A stretch of DNA of 64,000 nucleotides from Paenibacillus radicis (ex Gao et al. 2016) (GCF_014641555.1 NZ_BMHY01000001.1:310001-374000), one strand, 5' to 3'; shown: positions 26,323-37,100, counted from the first letter of the stretch. Translations and numbers: made by a program. The notes: generated from the letters alone by a model not told the origin.

Positions 26323-27152
26323 GGAGAAATCTCGCATCCTATCTCAGGCATTTGTTCCTCATGCCGTTGTCGCTATTGCTGCTCGTTCCGTTCTACATTG
26401 CAGCGGTCAATGCATTCAAGACAAAAGCGGATATTTTGGACAATCCCTTTTCGCTGCCGCTGTTACGGCTGACGGTAGACAATTTTATTCGATCGGCGGT
26501 TACGCCATCGTTTAATATTTTCAAAGCGTACGGCACGTCCATATTGATTACGTCGGTTTCAGTCGTACTGCTGATTATACTCTGCTCGATGATGTCGTTC
26601 GTATTTGCCCGCGTGAGCAACCGTTTTCTGTCGGTATGTTATCTGCTGCTTCTGTCAGGGCTCATGATACCGCCGCAAGTGATTCTAATTCCGCTTGTGA
26701 AGGTGCTGGCAAAGCTTGGACTGATGTTCACGCCTCAGGGTCTTATCCTTTATAACATCGGATTTTACGTTCCGTTTACCGTATTTATATTCGTTGGGTT
26801 TATCCGTACGCTCTCACGGGAGCTGGACGAGTCTGCGAAGATCGACGGAGCGAGCCAGTTTACGATTTTTTGGAAAATATTATTTCCGCTGCTGCGTCCG
26901 GCAACAGCCTCGGCAGTCATTTTCTTATGCCTGTGGATTTGGAATGATTTCATTAATCCGGTTATTATTTTGGGCTCGACCAAGAGCTATACCGTTACAA
27001 CCGGTATTTTTCAAGCCGTCGGGCAGTACAGCACGAACTGGGAGGATGTGTTTGCACTGGTGGTGTTGGCCTCGGCACCGATCTTCCTGCTCTATCTATT
27101 CATGCAGCGTCAATTCATTGCAGGACTTACGGAAGGTTCGTTAAAGGGGTAG
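26319..27152 (+). CDS. Carbohydrate ABC transporter permease, MalG type
   Basis: A 277-residue partner permease starting within the stop of the upstream gene (ATGA overlap), with AAGGGAGGAGAGG as SD. Six membrane helices are visible. The EAA loop is LDESAKIDGASQFTIFWKILFP near residues 165-187, and the C-terminus ends FIAGLTEGSLKG, characteristic of the family. The 155-bp gap after it carries only a weak hairpin (27214-27239) and the SD of the large surface protein. Confidence 0.92.
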   Translation: MRRNLASYLRHLFLMPLSLLLLVPFYIAAVNAFKTKADILDNPFSLPLLRLTVDNFIRSAVTPSFNIFKAYGTSILITSVSVVLLIILCSMMSFVFARVSNRFLSVCYLLLLSGLMIPPQVILIPLVKVLAKLGLMFTPQGLILYNIGFYVPFTVFIFVGFIRTLSRELDESAKIDGASQFTIFWKILFPLLRPATASAVIFLCLWIWNDFINPVIILGSTKSYTVTTGIFQAVGQYSTNWEDVFALVVLASAPIFLLYLFMQRQFIAGLTEGSLKG

Positions 27153-27307
27153 CACGTTTCATATTCTCTGGAAAGGGGGCGGAGTTCTGACTTTGGCTGC
27201 GGTTATCGTCCGTGCAGGATGAGGTTAATCCGATCCTGCTTGGACTGCAAGGCTATAAGTAACCACCGAATAACAAAAATGATAAGAAGCGTAGGAGGCG
27301 TAAATCA

Positions 27308-30300
27308 ATGAAAAGAAAGCTGGCGTTATTATTATCTCTGTTTCTGTTATTCACAAGCTTGTCGCTGCCAGGCTCGGTTCAACGGGCTCAAGCTGCAGCA
27401 CCTCAAAGCTTTTACGTATCGCCGCTTGGCGATGACAATAATAGCGGGACAGCTGAAGCGCCGTTTCGAACGATTGAAAAGGCAAAGCAGGCCGTGCGAG
27501 AGATTAATCAAGCGATGACAGATGATATTTACGTCTATTTGCAAGACGGCGAGTATTTCTTGAACGACACGCTGACCTTTGACAGCTTGGATTCCGGCAA
27601 TAACGGATACAATGTCATTTATACGGCAGCTGATGGAGCGACACCTGTTATTAGCGGTGGTGTGGACATTAGCACCGGCTGGGAGCTGTACGACAGCGAT
27701 CAGAACATTTATAAGAGAACAGGCGTAGACTGGAATTTCCGGCAGCTGTATACCGGCGAGGATCGTGGCATTCGGGCTCGTCAGCCGAATCTGACCGATG
27801 ACGTCGTCAAGGGCCCTTATTACAGAGCCCAAAATGGAGAATATCCCTATGTGATTGGTGAGGATGAGCGCGCTTGGGCGGAGCAGTTAAACGGCACGTC
27901 CGCCGAAATGGTTATCCTGCAAAGCTGGAGCCAAGTTCGCGGCCGTATTGACACTATGAATGCAACGACCGGTCAAGTTGATTTCAAATTTCCTGAAAGC
28001 GGTTTCTCTTATAATCATCATGGTCAAGGCAATTCGCCATACTTTTTTGAAAACGCTTTATCTTTGCTGGATGCGGAAGGAGAATGGTATCTCGATACCG
28101 CTGAAGCGACGGTCTATTATAAGCCTAGAAGCAATGAGACGATAAATACGACTCGAATCATTGCGCCTAAGCTGGAGACTGTCGTTAAGGTGGAAGGCAG
28201 CGAAGGCAATAAAGTGCATAACCTTACCTTCTCAGGCATCCAGTTTATGCATAGCAATTGGCTGGCGCCATCCAGCTATGGTTATGTAGATGTGCAAGCC
28301 GGCTTCCGGTATCAGTCTGTTACCGGGGGCAATAACAGCGAGATTAGAAACACTGCCCGTTATACGGCGTCCAGAGCGATGCTGGAGCTGAAGTATACGA
28401 GCCATATTACGATTCAGAACAATGCATTCCGCTATGCGGGAAGCTGGGGCATTATGGGGTATGAGGGTACGGATCACACCCTGATTACTTGGAATCATCT
28501 TAGCGATAATGCCGGGGGCGGGATCGCGATGGGCATTGTCGGCGATTTGTGGGATGACAATGAAGGACAAGACCCGACGTATACGCTGCCTGACGGTCAA
28601 AGCCAATACGATACGATTACGCATAATACGGTTGATCATGTAGGTCTCGATTATGGCGACATGGTCGGAATTGGAGCGATGCTGCCTCAGAACATGACGA
28701 TTGCACACAATGAGATCAGCAACCTGCCTTATTCCGGCATTAGTATCGGATGGAACTGGGCGGATACTTACCATGGCATGACGAACAATCAGGTGCATAA
28801 CAACTATATTCATGATGGTGTAAGGCTGGTTCAAGATGGCGGAGGCATTTATACGCTTGGCCGGATGGATGGCAAATCGAATATCTACCATAACTATATT
28901 AAAAATATGCGGCAAGGTTCTTATGCGGCCTGGAACCATATCATGGGTGTCTACCTGGATGGTGAGACGAGCTACAGAATGGTAGAGCGCAATGTGATTG
29001 ATAATACGGAGCATGGCTTCTCCGGCTCGGCACATGACAATATCATCCGGTACAACTATTACAATGTAGACTTTGGCGGTGTTAATTCATCCAGCACGGC
29101 TTATGGCAACATAAGCGTCTCCGGCAATAACTGGCCGCAAGAGGCACTGGACATTATCGCGGCAGCAGGACCGGGGAAAGCATCCCAGCCATTGCCGACT
29201 GAGCCAGTCAATCTGGCATTGAAAAAGCCGGTAACGGCTTCCTCGCAAAGCAAAGATCCTGCATTTGCCGTTGATGGCGATACGGGAACGAGATGGGCGC
29301 AGGAAGAGGGAAGAACAGATCCGCAGTGGCTGACCGTAGATTTGGGAGATGTCTATTCGATTGCATCTACCAGCACGATGTTTGAACTCAACTCGGGCTA
29401 TAAGTATAAAATCGAATATTCGGAGGACGGAGACAACTGGTCGCTGTATGCCGACAAGATGGCTGCTGCGACAACTCAGCAAACGAATAATGACGTGAAC
29501 GCCGTCATGGCGCGTTATATGCGAATTACGATGACCCATGACTGGGGCGGCAGCATTTATGAATTCAGCGTATATCCGGGTGAAGGCGGCACGCCTCCGG
29601 AAGCCAACTCTTTGATTTTGAAGGATGAAGTGACCTTTGATAAAAATCCGCTTAGACAAAGCGATATTCAAATCAAGATGGTCATGAACGGGGGAACGCT
29701 GAACGGAATTAAAAACGGTTCGGCTGATTTGGTGCCAGATCAAGACTACACGCTGTTCTGGGATCAAGTCTTGATCTATAAGTCATACCTCCAAACGCTG
29801 CCAGCCGGGGAAAATAGTCTGACGTTCGATTTTGCAGCAGGCGCAGATCCCGAGCTGAAAGTTAACGTCATTGAAGATGACGGCTCTGTCAATGTGGCAT
29901 TGAACAAGCCGGTAACGGCTTCTTCGCAAAGCTTTGATCCTGCCCTTGCGGTGGACGGCAACACGAACACAAGATGGGCGCAGCAGGAAGGAATCTGGAA
30001 TACAGAAGGCTGGCTCATGGTTGACCTTCAGGGCGTGTACAACATTAAATCCGTTACGACGATGTTTGAATTGAACAACGGTTATAAATACAAAATCGAG
30101 TCCTCCTTGGATGGGCAAAGCTGGAGCACCTATGCAGATCGGACAGCAAGCGTAACAACACAGCAAACGTATCATGACAATGCTGCGAGTCCTGTAACAG
30201 CTAGGTATATGCGCATTAAGGCGTTGTACAGCTTAGGCCCAAGCATCTTTGAGTTTAGCGTATTCGGCACGCCGGTTACACCAAATTCAACGATTGATAA

Positions 30301-31726
30301 AACAGCGGCAGCATTCAACAAGACGCCAAGCAAGCAGTCTGACATTACGGTCGGCTTGGACCTTCAAGGCAATACGCTGACTGGCATTAAAAACCGGGCG
30401 ATCTACCTGAAGCCAGACGTCGATTATACGGTTTCTGGAAGCAATGTGACGATTCTACGCTCGTATCTGGCTACTTTAGGCGAAGGGAAAAGCAATCTGG
30501 CTTTCGAATTTAGTGCAGGTGACAATCGTACGCTGGAAGTAACCGTAACGGAGGTTGGCGGTACGGAAATTGACATCGCTTTAAGCAAAGCGGTCAGTGC
30601 TTCCTCGCAAAGCAAAAGTCCTCTCTTCGCGGTGGATGGTGATCCTGCGACCAGATGGGCACAGCAGGAGGGTTTAACTGTATCGCAATGGCTGAAGGTT
30701 GATCTTGGCAGCGCTTATGACATTACTGGCGTCAACACGAGATTCGAGCTAAACACAGGCTACAAATATAAGATTGAATACTCGACAGATGGCTTTAGCT
30801 GGACCACGTATGCTGACAAGACGAGTACAGCTACTACGCAGCAGATTAATGAGGATCGCAAGGCAACGGCTGTATCAGCCCGCTATGTCCGGTTGAGTGT
30901 AACGGATTCCAATGGGAACGGTGCCAGCGTGTACGATTTTAACGTCTATACGTTAAAAGCAGCCGACCCCTCAGATGGAGGAGGCAACGGCGGTGAACCC
31001 GGCGGAGGCAATGGCGGCGAACCTGGCGGTAATAATGGCGGCGAACCCGGCGGTAACAATGGTGGCGGCACCGGCGGCAACAATGGTGGTGGCACCGGCG
31101 GCAATAATGGTGGCAACAATGGAACGGGTAATAACAACGGCAGTGAAGGCGGCAGCACTCAGCCGGGCGACACTGGCTCCGAAGCTGTGAAGTTTACCGA
31201 TGTGAGCGGCCATTGGGCGCAAGCTAACATCGAAGAGGCTGTGAAGCTTGGCATCGTTAAGGGCTATACAGACGGCACGTTTAAGCCAAATGCAATTGTG
31301 ACGCGTGCAGAGTTCGTTGTGATGCTGATGAACGGACTAAAGCCAGCTGATGCAAGCAGCGGAGAGTTGAGCTTCGTCGATGGCAGCCAGATTGGCGCCT
31401 GGTCGCAAGAGGCTATCGCCAAAGCTCTGCAAGCAGGCATCGTAACCGGCTATAATGATGGAAGCTTCCGCCCGTCGGCGAGTGTGACCCGCGCGGAACT
31501 GGCCGTCATGATTGCCAGAGCGAGCGGAGCGAAGCTTGCTGATGTGGAGACGACAGGCTTCGCAGATGACAGCGAAATTCCGGCTTGGGCGAAAAGCGCA
31601 GTATCTGCGATTAAGGAAGCAGAGATTGTAAAAGGCAGGGAAGGCAACACGTTTGCTCCTAATGCTAAGGCAACTAGAGCTGAAGCCATTACGATGATTT
31701 TAAATTTATTGAAGGCTGGCAAATAA
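27308..31726 (+). CDS. SLH-anchored beta-helix glycan-degrading protein with three discoidin and two X2 modules
   Basis: A 1472-residue secreted protein with SD AGGAGG. It has a signal peptide (about 1-29, ending AQA). The right-handed beta-helix region (about 31-630) starts with YVSPLGDDNNSGTAEAPF and holds many N-rich turns such as HITIQNNAFRYAG. After it come F5/8 discoidin 1 (about 640-760), an X2/immunoglobulin-like module (about 770-855), discoidin 2 (about 865-975), a second X2 module (about 985-1070) and discoidin 3 (about 1080-1200). A Gly-Asn-rich linker leads to three SLH domains (about 1285-1472). SLH domains bind pyruvylated wall polymers, so it sits at the cell surface. The RARQPN motif and beta-helix order suggest a GH141-like or polysaccharide-lyase enzyme, but I cannot name the reaction. 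It closes module C. Confidence 0.85.
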   Translation: MKRKLALLLSLFLLFTSLSLPGSVQRAQAAAPQSFYVSPLGDDNNSGTAEAPFRTIEKAKQAVREINQAMTDDIYVYLQDGEYFLNDTLTFDSLDSGNNGYNVIYTAADGATPVISGGVDISTGWELYDSDQNIYKRTGVDWNFRQLYTGEDRGIRARQPNLTDDVVKGPYYRAQNGEYPYVIGEDERAWAEQLNGTSAEMVILQSWSQVRGRIDTMNATTGQVDFKFPESGFSYNHHGQGNSPYFFENALSLLDAEGEWYLDTAEATVYYKPRSNETINTTRIIAPKLETVVKVEGSEGNKVHNLTFSGIQFMHSNWLAPSSYGYVDVQAGFRYQSVTGGNNSEIRNTARYTASRAMLELKYTSHITIQNNAFRYAGSWGIMGYEGTDHTLITWNHLSDNAGGGIAMGIVGDLWDDNEGQDPTYTLPDGQSQYDTITHNTVDHVGLDYGDMVGIGAMLPQNMTIAHNEISNLPYSGISIGWNWADTYHGMTNNQVHNNYIHDGVRLVQDGGGIYTLGRMDGKSNIYHNYIKNMRQGSYAAWNHIMGVYLDGETSYRMVERNVIDNTEHGFSGSAHDNIIRYNYYNVDFGGVNSSSTAYGNISVSGNNWPQEALDIIAAAGPGKASQPLPTEPVNLALKKPVTASSQSKDPAFAVDGDTGTRWAQEEGRTDPQWLTVDLGDVYSIASTSTMFELNSGYKYKIEYSEDGDNWSLYADKMAAATTQQTNNDVNAVMARYMRITMTHDWGGSIYEFSVYPGEGGTPPEANSLILKDEVTFDKNPLRQSDIQIKMVMNGGTLNGIKNGSADLVPDQDYTLFWDQVLIYKSYLQTLPAGENSLTFDFAAGADPELKVNVIEDDGSVNVALNKPVTASSQSFDPALAVDGNTNTRWAQQEGIWNTEGWLMVDLQGVYNIKSVTTMFELNNGYKYKIESSLDGQSWSTYADRTASVTTQQTYHDNAASPVTARYMRIKALYSLGPSIFEFSVFGTPVTPNSTIDKTAAAFNKTPSKQSDITVGLDLQGNTLTGIKNRAIYLKPDVDYTVSGSNVTILRSYLATLGEGKSNLAFEFSAGDNRTLEVTVTEVGGTEIDIALSKAVSASSQSKSPLFAVDGDPATRWAQQEGLTVSQWLKVDLGSAYDITGVNTRFELNTGYKYKIEYSTDGFSWTTYADKTSTATTQQINEDRKATAVSARYVRLSVTDSNGNGASVYDFNVYTLKAADPSDGGGNGGEPGGGNGGEPGGNNGGEPGGNNGGGTGGNNGGGTGGNNGGNNGTGNNNGSEGGSTQPGDTGSEAVKFTDVSGHWAQANIEEAVKLGIVKGYTDGTFKPNAIVTRAEFVVMLMNGLKPADASSGELSFVDGSQIGAWSQEAIAKALQAGIVTGYNDGSFRPSASVTRAELAVMIARASGAKLADVETTGFADDSEIPAWAKSAVSAIKEAEIVKGREGNTFAPNAKATRAEAITMILNLLKAGK
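30979..31148 (+). repeat. GGC/AAT-rich minisatellite encoding a Gly-Asn linker
   Basis: Imperfect 18-24-bp units such as GGCGGTAACAATGGTGGC recur in frame and encode repeated GGNNGGEPGG/GGNNGGGTGG. It is a flexible spacer between the last discoidin module and the SLH anchor. Length variation by slippage is likely. Confidence 0.8.
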
Positions 31727-31747
31727 CCCAATTTATATTTTAAGCGG

Positions 31748-31790
31748 CAGCCGCTTCTCGGATTTCTTCCGGGGAGCGGCTGTTTACGCT
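31748..31790 (+). terminator. Terminator of module C
   Basis: CAGCCGCT (31748-31755) pairs with AGCGGCTG (31775-31782) and is followed by TTTACGCTT. The T-run is short, so efficiency is uncertain. Confidence 0.6.
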
Positions 31791-31995
31791 TACGGAGGGT
31801 TTTAGAAATCATGACTATAAATTAACGGAAATAATCTTGATAAAAGATAATTTTATAAGTATTTGTTCTTATTTGCCTTTATTGATAACTGTAAAATGGC
31901 AACTCCATTTTGTACACTTAGATTCAAGTAAAGCGAAAGCTTTCTTGGATGCCGGGTGCACCGATCCATTACTCATGTATAGGAGTTGCTTCAAA

Positions 31996-33207
31996 TTGAA
32001 TAGATCAAACACAGTAATTTCGGGAACGGCTGCTGCTAAAGCGGACACTGGCCGCCTTCCTTGGGCAGCATTACTTGCCTTGGCTATGGCAGCTTTCATC
32101 TGCATTTTCACCGAAACGATCCCAGCCGGACTGTTGCCCCAAATAAGTGAAGGGTTAGCCGTATCGGAGGGGCTGGCTGGCCAGCTTGTTACGTTATATG
32201 CGCTTGGCTCCGTTGTGGCGGCGATACCTTTAACGACAGCAACACGCGGCTGGCGGAGAAAACCGCTTCTGCTAATGATAATGCTCGGTTTCTTTCTATT
32301 TAATAGCGCTGCTGCTCTGTCTTCAAATATTGTAATGATGCTGGTTGCTCGTTTCTTTGCAGGCGTATGCGGCGGTGTGTTATGGGGGATGGCAGCGGGT
32401 TATGCGCGCCGGATGGTGCCAGATGCACTCAAAGGCAGGGCGATGGCTGTTGCCATGGTCGGAGCCCCGCTTGCGATGGCGCTTGGTGTTCCTGCAGGAA
32501 CGCTGCTTGGTACCCTTATGGGCTGGCGTGCTGCTTTTGGTGTCATGTCAGTGCTTACCCTACTGCTGGTTGCTTGGATTATTTGGAAAATGCCGGACTT
32601 TGCGGGGCAGTTAGCAGAGAAGAGGCTGTCTCTTCACAAAGTTTTTCTTATTAAAGGAGTTAGACCTGTACTCGCTGTCGTTCTGGTGTGGGTGCTTGCT
32701 CATAATATTTTATATACGTACATCGCCCCTTATCTTGCTGAGGTTGGCCTGGCCCGGCGAGTAGACTTCATTCTGCTTATTTTCGGCGTTACATCGATTG
32801 CCGGCATTTGGATTGTTGGCATGTATATCGACCGCAAGCAGCGTTCATTGGTATTGATCAGCCTTGCCGGTTTCGCCTTGGCATCCATATTGTTGGGCGT
32901 GGGCAGCAATCAGCCGATTCTGATTTACTTGGCAGTTGCCGTGTGGGGGCTAACATTTGGCGGAGCGGGAACCTTGCTGCAGACAGCTATAGCGGAAGCC
33001 GCCGGCGAGAGTGCGGATGTAGCCCAATCCATGCTCGTTACATCATGGAATCTGGCCATCGGAGCGGGCGGCTTGGCTGGTGCATTATTGCTCGGAGTCA
33101 TGGATGTTCGTTCATTTCCATGGGTATTGCTTATTCTAATTCTGGTCTCGCTGCTCATAACACGGCAATCCAAAAAATACGGATTCCCTTCAAAGCAGAT
33201 CGGGTGA
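31996..33207 (+). CDS. MFS transporter, DHA1/AraJ-like
   Basis: A 403-residue, 12-helix transporter. TTG 31996 is chosen because AGGAG (31981-31985) lies 10 bp upstream; the open frame extends to 31837, but the extra 53 residues do not look like the family. The N-terminal helix LLALAMAAFICIFTETIPAGLLPQI and the SVVAAIPLTTATRGWRRKPLL loop carry the motif-A region of sugar/drug efflux MFS proteins. Its last 18 bp overlap the 3' end of the convergent Lrp-type gene. The substrate is unknown. Confidence 0.85.
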   Translation: MNRSNTVISGTAAAKADTGRLPWAALLALAMAAFICIFTETIPAGLLPQISEGLAVSEGLAGQLVTLYALGSVVAAIPLTTATRGWRRKPLLLMIMLGFFLFNSAAALSSNIVMMLVARFFAGVCGGVLWGMAAGYARRMVPDALKGRAMAVAMVGAPLAMALGVPAGTLLGTLMGWRAAFGVMSVLTLLLVAWIIWKMPDFAGQLAEKRLSLHKVFLIKGVRPVLAVVLVWVLAHNILYTYIAPYLAEVGLARRVDFILLIFGVTSIAGIWIVGMYIDRKQRSLVLISLAGFALASILLGVGSNQPILIYLAVAVWGLTFGGAGTLLQTAIAEAAGESADVAQSMLVTSWNLAIGAGGLAGALLLGVMDVRSFPWVLLILILVSLLITRQSKKYGFPSKQIG

Positions 33208-33648
33208 GCTTATATCATCGAGTGAGAAAATAGGATTTTTGTATTCCACAGGTGTCGACATCACAATAAGAATGGAATATGTCCCATATTTGTCGCAGCT
33301 ATTGCCAAACTCCTCAAGAGAGCGATTGGACTCCGTAATCACTTTCATTAAATAGTTATGCTCGCCGCTAATGCGGTGGCATTCAATGACGTGAGGAGAG
33401 GTTTGGACAAAATCAAGAAAGGCATGGCAGTCGCTTGTTCGGAAGAGCATATAGGCAGTGGTATGCTTTCCTGTTTTTTCATTCGAAATGATGGTTCGGT
33501 ATTGTTCAATAATACCTTTCTCTTCCATTCGTTTAACTCTCTCTGTTACGGCAGGCTGCGAAAGATTCACACATTTGCCCAGCTCTGTCATCGACATTCT
33601 TGCTTGGTTTTGAAGATGAAACAAAATTTGCTTATCAATGGGATCCAT
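33190..33648 (-). CDS. Lrp/AsnC-family transcriptional regulator
   Basis: A 152-residue regulator. The winged helix-turn-helix (about 1-60; MTELGKCVNLSQPAVTERVKRMEEKGII) and the RAM/AsnC ligand-binding domain (about 65-145; RISGEHNYLMKVITES) are complete. The SD on the minus strand reads AAAGGAGAA, 5-6 bp before ATG 33648. It is a clear paralogue of the regulator at 58219, sharing SQPAVTERV, RISGE and LMKV. Its 3' end overlaps the convergent MFS gene by 18 bp, so the two transcripts are antisense to each other there. Confidence 0.92.
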   Translation of the reverse strand: MDPIDKQILFHLQNQARMSMTELGKCVNLSQPAVTERVKRMEEKGIIEQYRTIISNEKTGKHTTAYMLFRTSDCHAFLDFVQTSPHVIECHRISGEHNYLMKVITESNRSLEEFGNSCDKYGTYSILIVMSTPVEYKNPIFSLDDISSPDLL

Positions 33649-33770
33649 GTTTATTCTCCTTTATAATTAAGGTCATATTCTAATAATGCTTAGTATCATA
33701 CACGAATAGCGATAATTTATCTACATTTATGAATGTCTTCCGTGATATCGCTATGGCATTATCAGCACAA

Positions 33771-33830
33771 AAAGCACATCCTTTTACATCCGGCTTGTAA
33801 TCAGCCAGCTTGTAAAGGGATGTGCTTTTT
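33771..33830. terminator. Strong bidirectional terminator hairpin
   Basis: An 18-bp stem with one wobble (33771-33788 with 33811-33828) is flanked by five T residues on each strand. Its minus-strand T-run follows the stop of the gene remnant at 33844, which suggests it once ended that gene. Confidence 0.8.
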
Positions 33831-33843
33831 CTATTAGGGCTGT

Positions 33844-33942
33844 CTATTGAATTTCACGAGATAGCTGGGCGGCCATGGCATCCATGAAATTTTGCATAAT
33901 CGGGCTGATTACGGCTAGGAGCGCCGAGGGGCCGGATATGTA
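33844..33942 (-). pseudogene. 3' remnant of a deleted gene (possibly a LysR-type regulator)
   Basis: On the minus strand a frame with no start reads ISGPSALLAVISPIMQNFM and continues DAMAAQLSREIQ to a TAG at 33846-33844. A strong terminator follows 13 bp later. The peptide looks like the C-terminus of a real protein, perhaps a LysR-type regulator, but the identification is weak. Upstream coding sequence is missing and is replaced by the opposite-strand remnant described next. Confidence 0.4.
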
Positions 33943-34097
33943 TCGGAGATCGCAGGATTGGCATAGACACAGGAGCGGGGCATGGGGAGCGATTAACGCT
34001 AATCGATTTAAGCGGCGGCATCGCTTACAGTATCGATGTTACTCGTATGGATGGCCATATTGAGGAGTATGCCTGTGGCAAATTTAATCAATTTTAA
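33936..34097 (+). pseudogene. 3' remnant of a metallophosphoesterase gene
   Basis: A frame without a start reads ICIGDRRIGIDTGAGHGERL then TLIDLSGGIAYSIDVTR and ends at TAA 34095-34097. The IDTGAG-G-LTLID pattern is the usual C-terminus of calcineurin-like Ser/Thr phosphatases, where the final strand follows the IDTG motif. The first roughly three quarters, including all metal-binding motifs, is absent. Together with the opposite-strand remnant it looks like a single deletion that removed the 5' parts of two divergent genes. Confidence 0.5.
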
Positions 34098-34181
34098 TGT
34101 TAGCATGACTTGCGCTTAACCCCCCTATGACATTTCGTTGCTAGAATGAGTTGAATGTATATGGGAGAGGGGTTTATCCAT

Positions 34182-37100
34182 TTGAAAAAGTCCAATCAGC
34201 GCTGGGTGGCAGCATTTCTAGCGACAGCGATGTTCGTTCAATTACTTTGGCAGTTTGCAGGGACCAGTTATGCCGCTGCGGCAATTCCAGCTAACACCGA
34301 CAATTTAGCCAAAAATGTAGTCATCAGCCAGTTTTACGGCGGGAAACTGAATGATACGGCTGACCTTTACGACAATGACTTTGTTGAATTATTCAATCCG
34401 ACTGCGGTTCCAATCTCGCTAAACGGCTGGTCGATTCAATATGCCGATAATGGGCAAAGTACCTGGAAAGTTGCGGCTCTTGGTACGCCTACGGACAGCA
34501 TTCCGGCTTACGGCTATTACTTGGTAGCCTTGGGAAGCAACGGTATCGTTCAGAGAAGTCTGCCCGCATCTGATGCGGCAGGTTCCTTTAAATTAGGCAA
34601 TAACAGCGGCAAGCTGGCATTGCTTAATACGACCGACCCTCTTACCCTTAATAATCCTGTGGATGATGCGTTAAAAGGCAATGTCGTTGACTTTGTCGGT
34701 TATGATCCTGTAGTAGATGCCTATTGGGGCACCCCGGCCAAGCAGGCCGGCAAGTCGAATACGATGCAGCGTCTCGTATTTGACCCGCTCGACCCTGCCA
34801 AGAACACAACGGCATTAGCAGCCCCGAATCGCGGGCACAACTGGGATACGAAAAACAACGGCAAGGATTTCGAGAAAGTAAACACGGGAACTCCTCATAA
34901 TTCCAGCCACTCTGTAGCTTACGTTATTTTGGGAGAAAGTCAGAGCATTCGGATGAACACGGGCTCTACTGTAGATCCTGCTAATAATACGATCCAATTG
35001 ACTGCCTTTAATGGCCTTGCGAAGCAAGGAGCATGGGCAGCGGGCGATTTCATTGTGAACGGTCTGCCCGCAGGATTGTCTGCGACGGCAAATGCCAATG
35101 GGTCAGATATTGCGATTACGATAGCTGGACAAAGCTCCCAGAACGTGGACGCCGATGCCAATCTGACGATCACTATTAATCCGGGGGCATGGGATCAACC
35201 CAATGCGCCATCTGGACCGGCTGCTGTTTACCAGAAGACAAATACGGTAAGCTTGATCAAATACACACCGTCTAATCTTATTGCTGCCGCTCCAGACGCG
35301 TCATCGTCTACGATCCGTATGAGCAGCACGAAAGCTTTGAACGCTGTAATGAAGCTGAACTTAACAGCTGGAACGGCTGTGAATGGCAAGCTTGATGCTG
35401 CTTCTTATATTGTTACGGGATTGCCTGCAGGAAATTGGAATATCGAGGCAGAGGGGAACAGCAGTGACAATTCCATCACAGTCTCCATCTCCGGCACTTC
35501 CACTTCTGCGGTCATGAATGCGGTGCCGCTGACGATCGTGTTGAACCCAAGCGCTGTTCAGGATAGCGGCTTCCTGGCTTCCGGGCCGATTGCGGTCAAT
35601 TTGCTTCGGTACAGCCCGCCGCTTCTTACTGATGAAGCACGGAAGCAAGCTGTAGAGCAAAGCATTATCGCGGACAATAAAAACTTCAATGATGCCGTTA
35701 CGAAAGAGTATAAGTACGGAAGCAGCGCAATGGGGGCGAATGAATACACGTTTCTGCGCGGCACGAATTCTATGTTTAAATCCGATCTTGCGAGCAAGCT
35801 CATCCCTTCTCCAGAGTCATTGATTGACGGGTGGAAAGACAAGGATATTCTCGCTTATACACAAGGCGATGCCCATATCCAGAATGTAGGGTCTTTTAAC
35901 GACAGCACAGGTGAAATGGTGTTCAGTCTCAATGACGTGGACTCCGCGGGTATCGGAAGCTTCTATGAAGACTTGCTTCGTTTTGTAACGAGTATTTATG
36001 TCGCCAAATATGAAAAAGACAGCTCTGGTATTGCGAGTCTGCAGGACGCTGACTTCCGGGATGTATCCCGAACCTTCCTAGAGACGTATAAGGATACACT
36101 GATCGAGATTCACAACGACAACAGCAAGAAAGCAACGAAGCTGACGAAAAACAATGTGACGCCTTATACGAAGAGTATGATGGACGGTGTATCCAAAGGG
36201 ACTTATGCCGAGGCGCTGCAAAAATTGTTAGGCAAACGGGCGCTGAACGGAAAACTGGATATTGCTAAAAATTCGGATAAGTTTGAGCTCGCTACAGAGG
36301 CAGAGACCGCCTCGCTGAAGGCTGGCTGGGAAGCTTACAAAGCTCAGGTAAGAGGTCAGTTTCCGAATCTTAGCGATGAGCAGTTCAATCAATATTTTAC
36401 AATTAAAGATATCGTACGCCGTATTCATCAAGGTATTGGCAGCATTGGTGTAATGCGATTCAATGTATTGATTGAAGGTTCAAGTGTTGCGAATACGGAC
36501 GATATTTTACTTGATGTGAAGGCACAGACCAGAGATGCTAACGTGTCGAAGGATGCCTATCTGAAAACCTCGGTCGATGTTGATTCTTACCTGGGTGTAT
36601 TGGAAGCGCTGAATGCTTCATTCCTGATCCGGGAAGTATCGCCGTTCAAGGGAGATTACACCGATAAGCCGTTCAAAAACAAAACGGAATTGGAGCAATA
36701 TTTGATCGATGCTGCTAAGTCATACGCTTATGCCGGATCACGATTGAACCAAGTGTCTGACCAGTTGAATTATAAGTTTGAAGATCGTTTTGTGACGGAT
36801 ATCATTCCAGTATGGAGTGATCTGGAGAACTTTATTCTGAATTCCGCTGAGGACTACTCGCATCAGATTGTAGCCGATTTTGCACTCGTTAAGAGCGATA
36901 TGCTGGCTGGCAAGCTGATCGATGTAACGACGCTAGATGCTTTGTCTATCGATACGGGCTCGTTGAATCCGAACTTCGATCCGGCTGTATCCAACTACAC
37001 GGTATCCGTTGAACAGACGGTTGATACTATTGCGATTACGGCGGTGGCAAGCGATGCTAAAGCGACTGTTACAGCGAAAGGCAATCCTTACACAAGCGGA

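Noticed and set aside
28232-29035. Long antisense open frame (267 residues)
   Set aside because: It lies fully inside the beta-helix gene, has no SD or family features, and arises from the biased codon pattern of the sense strand.
30946-31222. Minus-strand Pro-rich and Ala-rich open frames and a plus-strand shadow
   Set aside because: They are shadows of the Gly-Asn linker minisatellite in the large SLH protein.
33875-34063. Plus-strand open frame of 62 residues
   Set aside because: Its peptide has no protein-like character. The neighbouring frames hold the real remnants, a phosphoesterase C-terminus and an opposite-strand gene end.
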